Counted from the first letter of the stretch, positions 36,842 through 45,451 are shown. The stretch: 64,000 nucleotides of DNA from Allobosea sp. OK403 (GCF_900113835.1 NZ_FOQV01000001.1:558001-622000); one strand, 5' to 3'. Made by a program: numbers and translations. Notes: generated from the letters alone by a model not told the origin.

Positions 36842-37130
36842 GGACGCTGACGGACGCCGCCATCAAGACATTGAAACCAAAAGAGAAAATTTAGAAAGTT
36901 GCTGACCGTGACGGCATGTATGTTCGCGTCATGCCCAGTGGTGCGATCTCATTTCACTTAGAGCGTTTTCGAGCGAAGTGGACACCGGTTCGCGTGAAGA
37001 AAATGCGATAAAACAAAGAGTTAGAGCGATTCGGAGAAGCGCGGAATTGCTCTAGACTAAAGGCTCAACGGCCGTCGGGAGACCGTCTACCTGGGCAGGT
37101 ACGGGCGTGATGGCATCTCGGTCCTCCTGT
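36842..37130 (+). pseudogene. Tyrosine-integrase N-terminal relic, split by a repeat element
   Basis: The translated sequence reads TLTDAAIKTLKPKEKI, stop, KVADRDGMYVRVMPSGAISF up to 36958, then resumes after the repeat at 36959-37055 with RLNGRRETVYLGRYGRDGIS. This is the N-terminal arm (DUF4102-like) of a P4-type phage integrase. The start codon is lost, there is an in-frame TAG at the usual Tyr position and another stop after the insertion, and no catalytic domain follows, so it is dead. Its place beside the guaA 3' end fits a guaA-type genomic island. Confidence 0.8.
36959..37055 (+). repeat. TAGAGC-type palindromic element inside the integrase relic
   Basis: TAGAGCGTTTTCGAGCGAAG ... ACCGGTTCGCG ... 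then TAGAGCGATTCGG ... GAATTGCTCTA. It interrupts the integrase reading frame between GAISFH and DYRLNG-type sequence, giving a clean before/after view of an insertion. Confidence 0.88.
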
Positions 37131-37300
37131 CTGCCAAAAGACATACTCCAGGGTGGACCAATTCAACGGGAGCGGATCAAACAGGGCCGGGACCCCAAAC
37201 TGAGATCCGTCGAAGAGGGACTATCGTTTTTGGCGTCAGCTGATCGACACTTTCCATCCTGCCCCCCACTCGTCGCCTGAGCGTCTGGAGCGACGCCCGT
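37131..37300. other. Unassigned remnant DNA after the integrase relic
   Basis: 170 bases between the integrase relic and the DUF2252 gene. Short open stretches (for example QRERIKQGRDPKLRS) look like degenerate coding sequence but match nothing I recognise. Confidence 0.4.
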
Positions 37301-38710
37301 TCAAGCGCGGGCTTTCATGGCCGATCTAACCGACGGTGCCACCTTCGGTTTTGTGGCCGTGCCTTTCTCGGCAACAGCGCTCCTTGCTACGACGAGTGCG
37401 GCATGATCCAGTCGCGTTTGCTCCGCGTAAGCCATAGAGAATTCGGCAATCGCATCGTCAAATGAACGACCTTTGCCCATATATCCAGCAATCATGGCTG
37501 CGTCGCCAGTTCGAGCGTGAGCTCTCGCCAGTGTTCGGCCACATAGCGCGGCATAGTCGGCGAGAGCTTCTGCCTCCACCAATTCCCCGATCGACCCGAG
37601 CCGGCGGTTTTTGAGCTGACGGATATAGAAGTGTCGGCCCGAGGCTTGGTCTTGGGTCCAGCCGAGAAAAATATCGCTTGCCGCTTGTAGCGCTCGTTGA
37701 CCTTCGACGACACGCTGGCCTTGGTGTCCTTGACGACGAAGGTGAGGATCGATTCTTTCAAGAACCGAATGCTGCGCCTCTTTGATTTGCAGGAAGAGCG
37801 GCGCCTTGTCGCCTGACATGAACAGTCCGATCGCGCAAAACGTTCCGACACTACCGACACCGACGACTTTGAAGGCGAGATCGACAAGATTGTATCCATC
37901 GACGACATACCGGCGATCCGGTGCAAGTGTTTCGCGATAGGCGGCAAAGACGCTCGCGACATCAAGATCTTGGCCTGAATCGTCGTTTTGTAGGTGATAG
38001 ATGAGCGGCGGGCTATCGGCGATGCGAGGTTTGTCACCGGCGACAAGGTGCGGAAAGTTGTCGTCCTGTTCCAGCCCACCACCACGCGCCTTGCGGATAA
38101 TCGTCCCAAGCTTCCGTCGCAAATTTTTATCAGTAATCGTTGTAATCTGCTGCTCAAGGTCTATCCGGCTGTGCCAGACCTGCAGAGGAGACAGCGCGTA
38201 GGTGGCAAAGATGCGCTCGCGGTAAGCTGTGACTGTCGCTTCGCTGAGCGCGCGTGCCCGTTTCTCCGAAAGATTCGCTGCAAGGGCTGCAACCGCGACA
38301 CTGGCCGCGAGACGCTTGAGATCGACTGTGAAATCGACACCTGGTAGCGTCTCATCGAAGTCATTGATATCGAAGAGGATATTGTCCTCGGGCGTGGCGA
38401 AGGCGCCAAAGTTCATGAGATGGCAATCGCCGCAAGCCTGAACAGGAATCCCAACCATCGGCGCGTTCGCTAGATCCGCGGCCATCACTGCGGCCGCTCC
38501 GCGCAAAAAAGTGAAAGGGCTCTGAAGCATGCGGGCGTAGCGCACCGGCAGAAGTGATTGGACCCGGGAGGGATCGCTCTCAGCCAGGATCGCTACCGGA
38601 TCTCGGCCTTTGAAGCCGTTAAGTTTGGAATGCTGCTCGCGAGGCACTTGTACGCGCAACGCCTTGCCGTTCTTGAAGCGCTCCTGGCTCGATTGCATGT
38701 GGCCATCCAT
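37301..38710 (-). CDS. DUF2252 family protein (kinase-like fold)
   Basis: A 469-residue DUF2252 protein. Kinase/phosphotransferase-like catalytic signatures are visible: CGDCHLMNFGAFATPEDN, then FDINDFDETLPGVDFTVDLK, and later FYIRQLKNRR. The family resembles aminoglycoside-phosphotransferase-like proteins, but its substrate is unknown. ATG 38710 with GGAAGGAACTCCT upstream. It lies in the accessory segment after guaA, where codon use and base composition look slightly less GC-rich than the core genes. Confidence 0.88.
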   Translation of the reverse strand: MDGHMQSSQERFKNGKALRVQVPREQHSKLNGFKGRDPVAILAESDPSRVQSLLPVRYARMLQSPFTFLRGAAAVMAADLANAPMVGIPVQACGDCHLMNFGAFATPEDNILFDINDFDETLPGVDFTVDLKRLAASVAVAALAANLSEKRARALSEATVTAYRERIFATYALSPLQVWHSRIDLEQQITTITDKNLRRKLGTIIRKARGGGLEQDDNFPHLVAGDKPRIADSPPLIYHLQNDDSGQDLDVASVFAAYRETLAPDRRYVVDGYNLVDLAFKVVGVGSVGTFCAIGLFMSGDKAPLFLQIKEAQHSVLERIDPHLRRQGHQGQRVVEGQRALQAASDIFLGWTQDQASGRHFYIRQLKNRRLGSIGELVEAEALADYAALCGRTLARAHARTGDAAMIAGYMGKGRSFDDAIAEFSMAYAEQTRLDHAALVVARSAVAEKGTATKPKVAPSVRSAMKARA

Positions 38711-38855
38711 AGGAGTTCCTTCCTCTTCCGACGCCCAAACTACGTCATGGAAGCGTGAAAGGCGACGGACTGCAATTCAGTTGCGCGGCGAACTGCGACC
38801 GGTCATGCCGCAGAGACCGTCCGAACCCCGAGAGATCTCCATCGGGCCGGAAGGG

Positions 38856-39863
38856 TTAGAAATCGTGATTGAGTTTCAGCTTGACGATGTGCTGGGAGAA
38901 GTTCGTGAGGTCGAGATCGTTCCTGGTTCCCTTGGCTCGGCCATCGACTTGAAGATTCCAAGCTCCAGACAGCGCCCAGCTCTTGGTGAAGGCCCAATAG
39001 AAATTTGGCCCCAGGAAGGTGGCGTAACCGAGTTGCTTGTTGAACGCCATGCTGTCGTAGCGTCGGAAATGACTGCCTTCGGCCCCGACAAACAGGCCAT
39101 CGGAAATCTGATAGGCCAGAGCCGCGCCAAACCGCGCGATCGAGGTATTGGCATAGCCGTTCCGAGGACCCCCGAGATCCTGAAAATTCCAGTCATAGCT
39201 CACGTTGAGCGCGCCGTAGAGCTTTCCGGCTACCAATTCCTTGTCGGCGAAGATCGAGAAGGCCGTGTCGTAGACGTTGTCCGACCGCCCAACGACGGTG
39301 TAGTAAGCGCCGTTGGTCGCCGCGCCTTGCAGGACAAGATCGAAGGTTAAGCCAAAGCCATGGGGATCGCGGCCCAATAGCTTATACTTCAATTCGATGC
39401 CTGCTCCCTCCGTCGAGCCATTGCTCTTGACGCCGAAGGTTTTGGAGCCGGTGACGCCGCCAAAAACATATGGATCGACTTCGACGCAAGGGTAGGGGCT
39501 ATAGGTCGCCTGAAGATTGCCGGAATGGGAATTCAAATAGCCTGCGCGCGTGCCAAACGAGCCGCCGTAAGTCCCGGACAGCGACAAGCCCTTCCAGTCG
39601 TTGACATCGGAACCGCCATTGAAGCCGAAGACATCGTTCACAAGGCCATTCTTTTCCAGGCAGGCCTGAGACGCCTCCGGCGGGGCAGGCGGGCTTTTCT
39701 TCCCAGGCACGTCGGCGGCGAAGGCGGCGCTGGAAGCCAGTAGCAAAGCGACGCTCGCGACGATCCGTGAGAGAGATTTAAAAAATACAGGTCTGGATTG
39801 ACTGCGATCATCGCGGCGCACCCTTTGGCTAGCTGGTTCTGCGATGAAATTATTGTTTGGCAC
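38856..39863 (-). CDS. Outer-membrane beta-barrel protein
   Basis: A 335-residue protein with signal peptide (RIVASVALLLASSAAFA, cleavage before ADVPGK near residue 50) and a mature part of alternating polar/hydrophobic strands ending in KLKLNHDF, the C-terminal Phe signature of outer-membrane barrels. WKGLSLSGTYGGSFGTRAGY, YVFGGVTGSKTFG and VGAEGSHFRRYDS look like barrel strands. The start is a GTG at 39863, giving an unusually long n-region; a later start is possible but no ATG is present. Function unknown, perhaps a channel. It is followed by the DUF2252 gene on the same strand. Confidence 0.75.
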   Translation of the reverse strand: MPNNNFIAEPASQRVRRDDRSQSRPVFFKSLSRIVASVALLLASSAAFAADVPGKKSPPAPPEASQACLEKNGLVNDVFGFNGGSDVNDWKGLSLSGTYGGSFGTRAGYLNSHSGNLQATYSPYPCVEVDPYVFGGVTGSKTFGVKSNGSTEGAGIELKYKLLGRDPHGFGLTFDLVLQGAATNGAYYTVVGRSDNVYDTAFSIFADKELVAGKLYGALNVSYDWNFQDLGGPRNGYANTSIARFGAALAYQISDGLFVGAEGSHFRRYDSMAFNKQLGYATFLGPNFYWAFTKSWALSGAWNLQVDGRAKGTRNDLDLTNFSQHIVKLKLNHDF

Positions 39864-40253
39864 GGTATTGGCTCCTGTCGATTGATCCGGTTGAGGCCTC
39901 GAGAAACGGCAAATCCTGCAGCTCGTTCTGAGTGGAAATGTTTGCGGTCACCGGCATCGACGGTTCCGGGGCATCAGGGTCACATGTTGCTCCGGCAGAA
40001 TTTTTCGGCTGCCCCGGTCGCTGGCGGATACAGCGTCAATGGCGTGGAATAGGACAAATCTCATATCTGCGCCTATGGGAGCGCTGCTGGAATTAAGAGC
40101 CTCGCATAAAATCCCGACGACAGGAATCGGGACTGGCCCAAAATACAACGCATCTGCTGCGGGCATCAACATTTAGCCGGCTCTATCGACGGGGCGGTTC
40201 CCCGTTGATTGCGCTTGATTACTTCGATCGGAGCGCTGATCCGCCCCCGCTGA
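39864..40253. other. 390-base gap with no recognised gene
   Basis: The region between the outer-membrane protein gene and the truncated permease. It must hold the leftward promoter of the barrel gene. No open frame with conserved features, repeat or RNA gene was seen. Confidence 0.5.
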
Positions 40254-40622
40254 CTGGTCCGCGCGGAAACCCTGCGCTTGCGCAACATGGATTTTGTCCT
40301 GGCCTGCCGGACGATGGGCATGTCCGACACGCGGATCATATTCCGTCAGATTCTACCGAATTGCGTGGCACTCATTGTCGTCGCCTCCTCGGTGCTCGTG
40401 GCGACGGCGATCATCATCGAAGCGAGCCTCTTCTTTCTCGGGTTGGGCGATCCCAACGCAACGAGTTGGGGAACCATGATCGGGGCCGCACGGCCATCAT
40501 TGCGCACGGCATGGTACATGACGCTGGTACCTTCGGCGGCTGTGATCGCAACGGTGCTCGCGCTCAATTTGATCGGCGACGCCTTGAACGACGCACTCAA
40601 TCCCACACGGAAAGAACGCTAG
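40254..40622 (+). pseudogene. C-terminal fragment of a DppC/OppC-type peptide ABC permease
   Basis: The frame opens straight after a stop at 40251 and reads VRAETLRLRNMDFVLACRTM, then SDTRIIFRQILPNCVALIVV, EASLFFLGLGDPNATSWGTM and the normal C-terminus GDALNDALNP. This is the last third of a dipeptide/oligopeptide transporter permease (coupling loop and last helices). The N-terminal two thirds and all partner genes are absent. An internal ATG could start a short product, but it could not work as a permease. Confidence 0.8.
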
Positions 40623-40785
40623 CTCTTCGTCGCTTTGGCGCAGTTCCGGACCTGCCGAAAGCATGGATACTGAGTCTGACCGTCTAGAAGTAGAATGGCG
40701 ACATTCCCGAACGCCAGCGGTGTGGTCATCGATTGAGCGACCAAGCCATCAGGTGCTATCGAGGCGTTCAGCACGGAGCAAGAGT

Positions 40786-41331
40786 ATGTCGAACGATCGC
40801 CCTCCGGGGGAGGCAATCCGGGCGTTTTTTGAAGCTGCCGGGAACGAGAACCTCTTCCCCAACTGCCCTTTTCGGCGAGAGCTCTCTCATTTGCATGAAT
40901 TTGATGCCGCGTCGGCCGACAGGATTCTGGGCCATATGCTCGGTCACATCATAGACCACAGGGCAGGTCAGCCGTGCCGCAATGAGTCGGGTGAAATGAT
41001 ATCAGCAATCAATCAGGATGATATTCAGCATGAATTGCGGTTCATTTACAATGATTGCAATAATCCTCGGCTGAATGAAGACAGAAAATCCGGCGCAGAA
41101 CTTGATCCAGCCGATCTTGATTCGTATCGGTCTCCTGAATATCATGGGTTTGATCCTGAACAGCGAGGGTGTTTCGGTGCCGATGCGCGCGCGGAACTGA
41201 TGGCGGAAGCCATTCGAGCCTATATGCAGAATCCAAACTACTTGAAAATGGTAGCGCCGAATGTGGCCGCCCGCATCCGGGCCGCGGTGAATCCAAATCC
41301 AGCCCTGAACCAGATCATTCAATTCAACTGA
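40786..41331 (+). CDS. Orphan protein, possible effector/toxin-like
   Basis: A 181-residue protein, ATG 40786 with GGAG 10 bases upstream. It has no signal peptide or membrane segment. The C-terminal part ARAELMAEAIRAYMQNPNYL, then VAPNVAARIRAAVNPNP, resembles C-terminal regions I associate with Rhs- or secretion-linked metallopeptidase-like toxin domains, and a His-rich stretch GHMLGHIIDHRAG could bind metal. That resemblance is from memory and weak. It has more AT-rich codon use than neighbours and sits in the accessory segment after guaA. No adjacent immunity gene is evident. Confidence 0.55.
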   Translation: MSNDRPPGEAIRAFFEAAGNENLFPNCPFRRELSHLHEFDAASADRILGHMLGHIIDHRAGQPCRNESGEMISAINQDDIQHELRFIYNDCNNPRLNEDRKSGAELDPADLDSYRSPEYHGFDPEQRGCFGADARAELMAEAIRAYMQNPNYLKMVAPNVAARIRAAVNPNPALNQIIQFN

Positions 41332-41645
41332 AGGTCGCCGACAGGATCACGGTGAGACGCTCGGCCAGGGGGAGGCCGGTGGAGCCTCACGTGAGCGATG
41401 TTCCATGGCGCGAAATCGCTCGGCCTGCGGGCGCGCGCAATTTCGCGCGTTGCGGAGCAAGACCAGCCAAGGAGAGCCGCGCCTTTGCGTCCAGACCGAG
41501 CGCCAGCGGCCGGCAACCCTACGGGCCTATGAGACGGGCGGGCCCTTCTCCGCCCATCGGCGGTGACCGAGGAGGTCAGAAAAACCTGTTCGGGCAGGCG
41601 GCGGCGCGGACGGCCTGACGCGCGGCCCGATCTCGGTGGTCGTCG
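41332..41645. other. 314-base gap with no recognised gene
   Basis: GC-rich sequence between the orphan protein and the convergent LysR gene. An open frame runs through it but its product is Arg/Pro/Gly-rich with no recognisable motif. Possibly degenerate DNA at the end of the accessory segment. Confidence 0.5.
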
Positions 41646-42548
41646 TCAGCCCAGGGTGGTGAAGGACCAGTCCGTGTCCGTCACCGCCATGTCGATGAAG
41701 GCGCGCACCTTGGCCGAGAGCAGGCGCGATGTCGGGTAGACGATCTGGATCGGCAGGGGCGGGCGCTCGTACTCCGCAAGGACGATCCTGAGCGCGCCGG
41801 AGCAGATGGCGTTGGCCGCTTGATAGGCTAGCACCATGGTCAGCCCGCCACTGCTGATGGCATGCTGGATGGCGGTGTCGGCACTGTTGGTGACGAAGGA
41901 TGCGTCGATCGTGACGCGCGCCTTCGCCCCATTCTGCTCGAACTCCCAGTCGCTCCCGGGCGCAAAGCCTGAGAAATGGATGCAGCGATGCGTGCGGATG
42001 TCGGCGGGATCGCCGGGTGCGCCACTGCGAGCGAGATAGTCCGGCGAGGCGACGACGACACGCCTCGTCTCGCCGATGCGGCGTGATCTTAGGCTGGAAT
42101 CCGCCAGATGACCGATCCGGACGGCGGCGTCGACGCCCTCGTCGATCAGGTTAATCATCCGGTCTGAGAGGATAAGTTCGCCGTGCACGGCGGGGTAGCG
42201 CGAGAGGTAAGCCGAGAACAGCGGGCCGACATGCAAGCGGCCGAAGACGAGCGGCGCCGAGACAGTGAACCGGCCTGACGGCTCAGCTCGCGTTGCCTGC
42301 AGGGAGGCATCTGCCTCGTCGAGCTCGGCGAGGATCCGGCGCGCCTGAAGCAGATAGCGCTCGCCTTCGTCGGTGGGCGTCACCAACCGTGTCGTGCGCT
42401 GCAGCAGGCGCACGCCGAGATGCTCCTCCAGTGCTGCCACGAGCCGCGTCACGGCAGACGGAGAGAGGCCGAGCCTGCGCGCCGCCGGCGCGAAGCCGCG
42501 CAGTTCCGCGACCTTGACGAAGGCTGCCAGCGTCGCGAACCGGTCCAT
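41646..42548 (-). CDS. LysR-family transcriptional regulator
   Basis: A 300-residue regulator. N-terminal winged helix: MDRFATLAAFVKVAELRGFA then AARRLGLSPSAVTRLVAALE; the C-terminal periplasmic-binding-like effector domain includes GRFTVSAPLVFGR and VASPDYLARSGAP, typical of the DsdC/AaeR-like branch. ATG 42548 starts the conserved helix. It is divergent from the AhpD-like gene at 42673 with 124 bases between, so that gene is its probable target. Confidence 0.93.
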   Translation of the reverse strand: MDRFATLAAFVKVAELRGFAPAARRLGLSPSAVTRLVAALEEHLGVRLLQRTTRLVTPTDEGERYLLQARRILAELDEADASLQATRAEPSGRFTVSAPLVFGRLHVGPLFSAYLSRYPAVHGELILSDRMINLIDEGVDAAVRIGHLADSSLRSRRIGETRRVVVASPDYLARSGAPGDPADIRTHRCIHFSGFAPGSDWEFEQNGAKARVTIDASFVTNSADTAIQHAISSGGLTMVLAYQAANAICSGALRIVLAEYERPPLPIQIVYPTSRLLSAKVRAFIDMAVTDTDWSFTTLG

Positions 42549-42672
42549 GGCGATTGCTCCTCTGAGCGCAATAGTGAGATGATAACTGAAAGGATTATCG
42601 TCTTCTGGCGCAAGTTTTATCTCTCCGGTGGTCAAGGCGCCGCTCCCGATGCGCCGACCCGGAGAAGAAACC

Positions 42673-43224
42673 ATGTCCGCGATTCACACCCCCGCCTCGA
42701 TCGCTGAAGCCCCCGAGGGCGCTCGTGCCGCCCTGACCGCCGTCGAGAAGCAGCTCGGCTCGGTGCCGAACCTGTTTCGCGTCGTGGCCAACTCGCCCGC
42801 TGCGCTCGAAGGCTATCTCGGCCTCAACGGCGCCCTGGCCAAGGGCAGGCTTGATGCACGCACCCGCGAGCGGATCGCGCTCGCCGTGGCGCAGGTCAAT
42901 GGCTGCAGCTATTGTCTGGCGGCGCACAGCTATCTCGGCAAGAACCTCGCCAAGCTCGATGACGCCGAGATCCTCGCCAACCGCCACGGCCATTCCAGCG
43001 ACGCCAGGGCTCAGGCTGCTATCGCCTTCGCCGTGAGCATCGTTCGCGAGCGCGGCCATGTCGGTCCTGACGCCGTCGCAGCGGTCAAGACGGCGGGCTA
43101 TGACGACGCGCAGATCGTCGAGATCGTCGCCCATGTCGCGCTGAACACGCTGACGAACTACGTCAACGAGGTTGCCGGCACGGTGATCGACTTTCCCGCC
43201 GTTGAGCTGCGCCTGGCCTCCTGA
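42673..43224 (+). CDS. Carboxymuconolactone decarboxylase/AhpD-like peroxidase
   Basis: A 183-residue protein of the CMD/AhpD superfamily with the redox motif CSYCLAAHSYLG (CxxC plus distal His), as in alkylhydroperoxidase-type members rather than true decarboxylases. RTRERIALAVAQVNG precedes it as usual. GGAGAAGAAACC precedes ATG 42673. The likely role is peroxide or electrophile defence. It is followed 67 bases later by a flavin-binding-like gene, forming a small unit controlled by the divergent LysR. Confidence 0.88.
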   Translation: MSAIHTPASIAEAPEGARAALTAVEKQLGSVPNLFRVVANSPAALEGYLGLNGALAKGRLDARTRERIALAVAQVNGCSYCLAAHSYLGKNLAKLDDAEILANRHGHSSDARAQAAIAFAVSIVRERGHVGPDAVAAVKTAGYDDAQIVEIVAHVALNTLTNYVNEVAGTVIDFPAVELRLAS

Positions 43225-43291
43225 GCGCCGGCCCCCCACCTTTTCGCAAGAGCTGGCGACGCCGAGACGTCGCCGGTTCGGGAGCGTCCCG

Positions 43292-43924
43292 ATGTCAGAG
43301 ACTGAATTTGCCAGCGACATCGCCTTCACGCCGGCGGTGAAGGCGGTCCAGAGCCGCAGGGGCTCGCGTGGCGGCTATCGCAAGATGGAGGAGCGTGGCG
43401 GCTGGCAGACGACCGTCACTCCCGATCTCGCGACCTTCATCGCGGCGCGCGACAGCGTCTTCCTTGCGACCGCGAGCGCCGACGGCCAGCCCTATATCCA
43501 GCATCGCGGCGGGCCGCCCGGCTTCCTGCGCGTGCTTGATGAGCGGACGCTGGGCTTCGCCGATTTCCGGGGCAACCGGCAATACGTCACGATGGGAAAT
43601 CTGTCGGAGAACCCGAAGGCCCATCTCTTCCTGATCGATCATGCGAGCCGGCAGCGTATCAAGATCTGGGGCAGGGCGCGTGTCGTCGAGGGCGATAGCG
43701 CCCTGATCGAGACGCTGCGCGTTGCGGGCTATGCCGGAGTGCCGGAGCAGGCGCTTCTGTTCGACATCGCCGCCTGGGATGCCAACTGCCCGCAGCATAT
43801 CCCGCAGCTTCTAGCGGCCGACGCCGTCGCCGCCGCGCTCGCGGAGCGCGACCGGCGTATCGCGACGCTGGAGGCCGAGATTTCCAGGTTGAAAGCGGCT
43901 GGATTCGGGGCGTCGCTCGGCTAA
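43292..43924 (+). CDS. Pyridoxamine-5'-phosphate-oxidase-like FMN-binding protein
   Basis: A 210-residue split-barrel flavin protein. The FMN-binding barrel shows SVFLATASADGQPYIQHRGG, LGFADFRGNRQYVTMGNL and HLFLIDHASRQRIKIWGRA. A C-terminal coiled helix (ALAERDRRIATLEAEISRLK) follows. Such proteins act as flavin-dependent reductases or nucleic-acid-unrelated oxidoreductases, not as PNP oxidase itself. GGGAGCG precedes the ATG. Probably co-expressed with the AhpD-like gene. Confidence 0.85.
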   Translation: MSETEFASDIAFTPAVKAVQSRRGSRGGYRKMEERGGWQTTVTPDLATFIAARDSVFLATASADGQPYIQHRGGPPGFLRVLDERTLGFADFRGNRQYVTMGNLSENPKAHLFLIDHASRQRIKIWGRARVVEGDSALIETLRVAGYAGVPEQALLFDIAAWDANCPQHIPQLLAADAVAAALAERDRRIATLEAEISRLKAAGFGASLG

Positions 43925-44183
43925 ATCGGACCCTGCCCGGGGAAACGTCTGAGCCCCCCCAGCGCCGTCGCTGCGTTGAACCCGTCATATTCGCGGCTGA
44001 ACGGTGCTTCGCTCTGATAGGCGAGGGTGATAGCCCAGGTCGCTCGTTGCGAGGATCAGGCTCTGCATGGGATTTCCTCCAGGGGGCGACCAGCCCAGGG
44101 CCGCAGCAGCATGTAGCGAAGAGTACGATGGCACTTTCGCCACCAGTCACGGTTTGAAGCTTGAAGCGCGATCCCGTGATCCG
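43925..44183. other. Gap with broken minus-strand reading frame and direct repeat
   Basis: On the minus strand a good ribosome-binding site (GGAGGAAA, 44073-44080) precedes ATG 44068 and a 27-codon frame (MQSLILATSDLGYHPRL...) that stops at 43985. It runs into the 43-bp direct repeat at 43999-44041 and looks like the start of a gene cut off by rearrangement. No family is recognisable. Confidence 0.45.
43999..44041. repeat. 43-bp direct repeat, left copy
   Basis: GAACGGTGCTTCGCTCTGAT ... GGTGATAGCC-AGGTC. Matches 45399-45441 with one mismatch; the two copies are offset by exactly 1,400 bases and flank the TetR/dihydrofolate-reductase-like pair. Confidence 0.85.
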
Positions 44184-44747
44184 TCACATCGCGCCGACGC
44201 TCCGACACCAATCTTCAAGTACGGCCTGGATGCTCGCGTCAGGATCGGTATCGCGCTTGAATGCCCACCAGATGAGAGCGCCTTGCCACACACTGGCCAT
44301 CTGCCAACCCATTCGCTCGGCATGCGCAGCTTGGTTAGTTAGCCGCCTGCCCAAGGCTGTGGCGAGATAGGTCCCCCAAGCGGCTCCCCGCGCCCGAAGC
44401 GTCGGATTTCGAATATCCTCCCGCAATAGAAGGAAGCCGTCGGTCAGGTTGTACTCGGCGCTGCCATCGGGCATGAGCCGCAACAGCATCGAGACGGCAC
44501 CAGCTGGATCGGCCGGCGCTTCGGCATCAGCTGCTGCGGTAACGGCTTCGAGGCGATCCCACGCGTGTAGCAGAACGGCCTCGATCATCGCCTCGCGAGT
44601 GCCGAAACGCTGCACGAGCGTGGGGGCGGACAGCCCCACGGCGCGAGACGCCTTGGAGAATGAAAACCCCTCCGGCCCTTCCTTCTCCAGCGCCTCCAAC
44701 AGCTTTTCGAGCGCTGCGCTGTCCGAAATCGTCTTGCTTCTACCCAT
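44184..44747 (-). CDS. TetR-family transcriptional regulator
   Basis: A 187-residue repressor. Helix-turn-helix region: KLLEALEKEGPEGFSFSKAS then RAVGLSAPTLVQRFGTREAM. The C-terminal ligand domain is unclassified. ATG 44747 begins the conserved start (MGRSKTISDSAALEKLL). It is divergent from the dihydrofolate-reductase-like gene, with a 26-bp palindrome between them. Confidence 0.88.
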   Translation of the reverse strand: MGRSKTISDSAALEKLLEALEKEGPEGFSFSKASRAVGLSAPTLVQRFGTREAMIEAVLLHAWDRLEAVTAAADAEAPADPAGAVSMLLRLMPDGSAEYNLTDGFLLLREDIRNPTLRARGAAWGTYLATALGRRLTNQAAHAERMGWQMASVWQGALIWWAFKRDTDPDASIQAVLEDWCRSVGAM

Positions 44748-44753
44748 GCGATA

Positions 44754-44779
44754 ATTATAAACGATCATTCGTTTATAAT
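44754..44779. promoter_or_regulatory. Palindromic operator between TetR and RibD-like genes
   Basis: ATTATAAACGA and TCGTTTATAAT are perfect 11-bp inverted arms around TCAT. It lies between the divergent starts at 44747 and 44798 and is notably AT-rich for this genome. Probable binding site of the adjacent TetR protein, controlling both genes. Confidence 0.75.
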
Positions 44780-44797
44780 AAAGTGGAGGCGCCGTGC

Positions 44798-45373
44798 ATG
44801 GCCAAGATCCTAGGGTACATCGCAACCAGCCTCGACGGATTCATAGCCACCGAGGAGGACAGCCTTGAATGGCTGTTTGAGTACAATGACCTTGACCTTG
44901 GCGAGCACGATTATCGGAACTTCATCAAGCGCATAAGAACAGTCGTCATGGGCCGGGGCACTTATGACTTTCTCGCTAGAGACGATTCGCCCTGGGCCTA
45001 TGGCGAGCAGCGTGTGCTGGTTGTCACGTCTCGGCCGATTCCGAATCCAAAGGGACAGCTGGAGACGCGCAGCGACGTCGATGATCTTATCACGGAGTTA
45101 CAAGGCCTCAGCGACGGGGGCGTGTGGATACTCGGCGGTGGGCAGTTGCAGATGGCCTTCATCGAACGATGCGCGCTGGACGAAATCGAAATCTATGTGA
45201 TGCCGGAACTCATAGGCGGTGGGCGACCACTCTTTCCCTCCGCCGGCGTTCGCACGCGCCTCCGATTGCTTCAGACCAACGCGCTCGACCAAGGTTGCGT
45301 TCGCCTTCACTACGCCTTCGACCATTCTCCTCGAAGCGAAGATGCCAAGCCACCGAAAACCGCGGGGCGATGA
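44798..45373 (+). CDS. Dihydrofolate reductase-like (RibD C-terminal domain) protein
   Basis: A 191-residue NADPH-binding oxidoreductase of the RibD-C/DHFR superfamily: KILGYIATSLDGFIATEEDS at the N-terminus, TVVMGRGTYDFL, and VWILGGGQLQMAFIERCALD (cofactor loop) then MPELIGGGRPLFP. It is not FolA and not full RibD, since the deaminase domain is missing. GGAGG precedes ATG 44798. Substrate unknown. With its divergent TetR it forms a self-contained inducible cassette. Confidence 0.9.
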   Translation: MAKILGYIATSLDGFIATEEDSLEWLFEYNDLDLGEHDYRNFIKRIRTVVMGRGTYDFLARDDSPWAYGEQRVLVVTSRPIPNPKGQLETRSDVDDLITELQGLSDGGVWILGGGQLQMAFIERCALDEIEIYVMPELIGGGRPLFPSAGVRTRLRLLQTNALDQGCVRLHYAFDHSPRSEDAKPPKTAGR

Positions 45374-45398
45374 ATGGACGCCAGTCACTATGGCGGCC

Positions 45399-45441
45399 GA
45401 ACGGTGCTTCGCTCTGATAGGCGAGGGTGATAGCCTAGGTC
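45399..45441. repeat. 43-bp direct repeat, right copy
   Basis: Second copy of the repeat at 43999-44041, located just after the RibD-like gene. The single mismatch is CCCAGG versus CCTAGG. Confidence 0.85.
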
Positions 45442-45451
45442 CCCCGCAGCG

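Noticed and set aside
40278..40622. A functional small ABC permease gene
   Set aside because: It begins in the middle of the conserved permease domain, directly after a stop, and has no partner genes.
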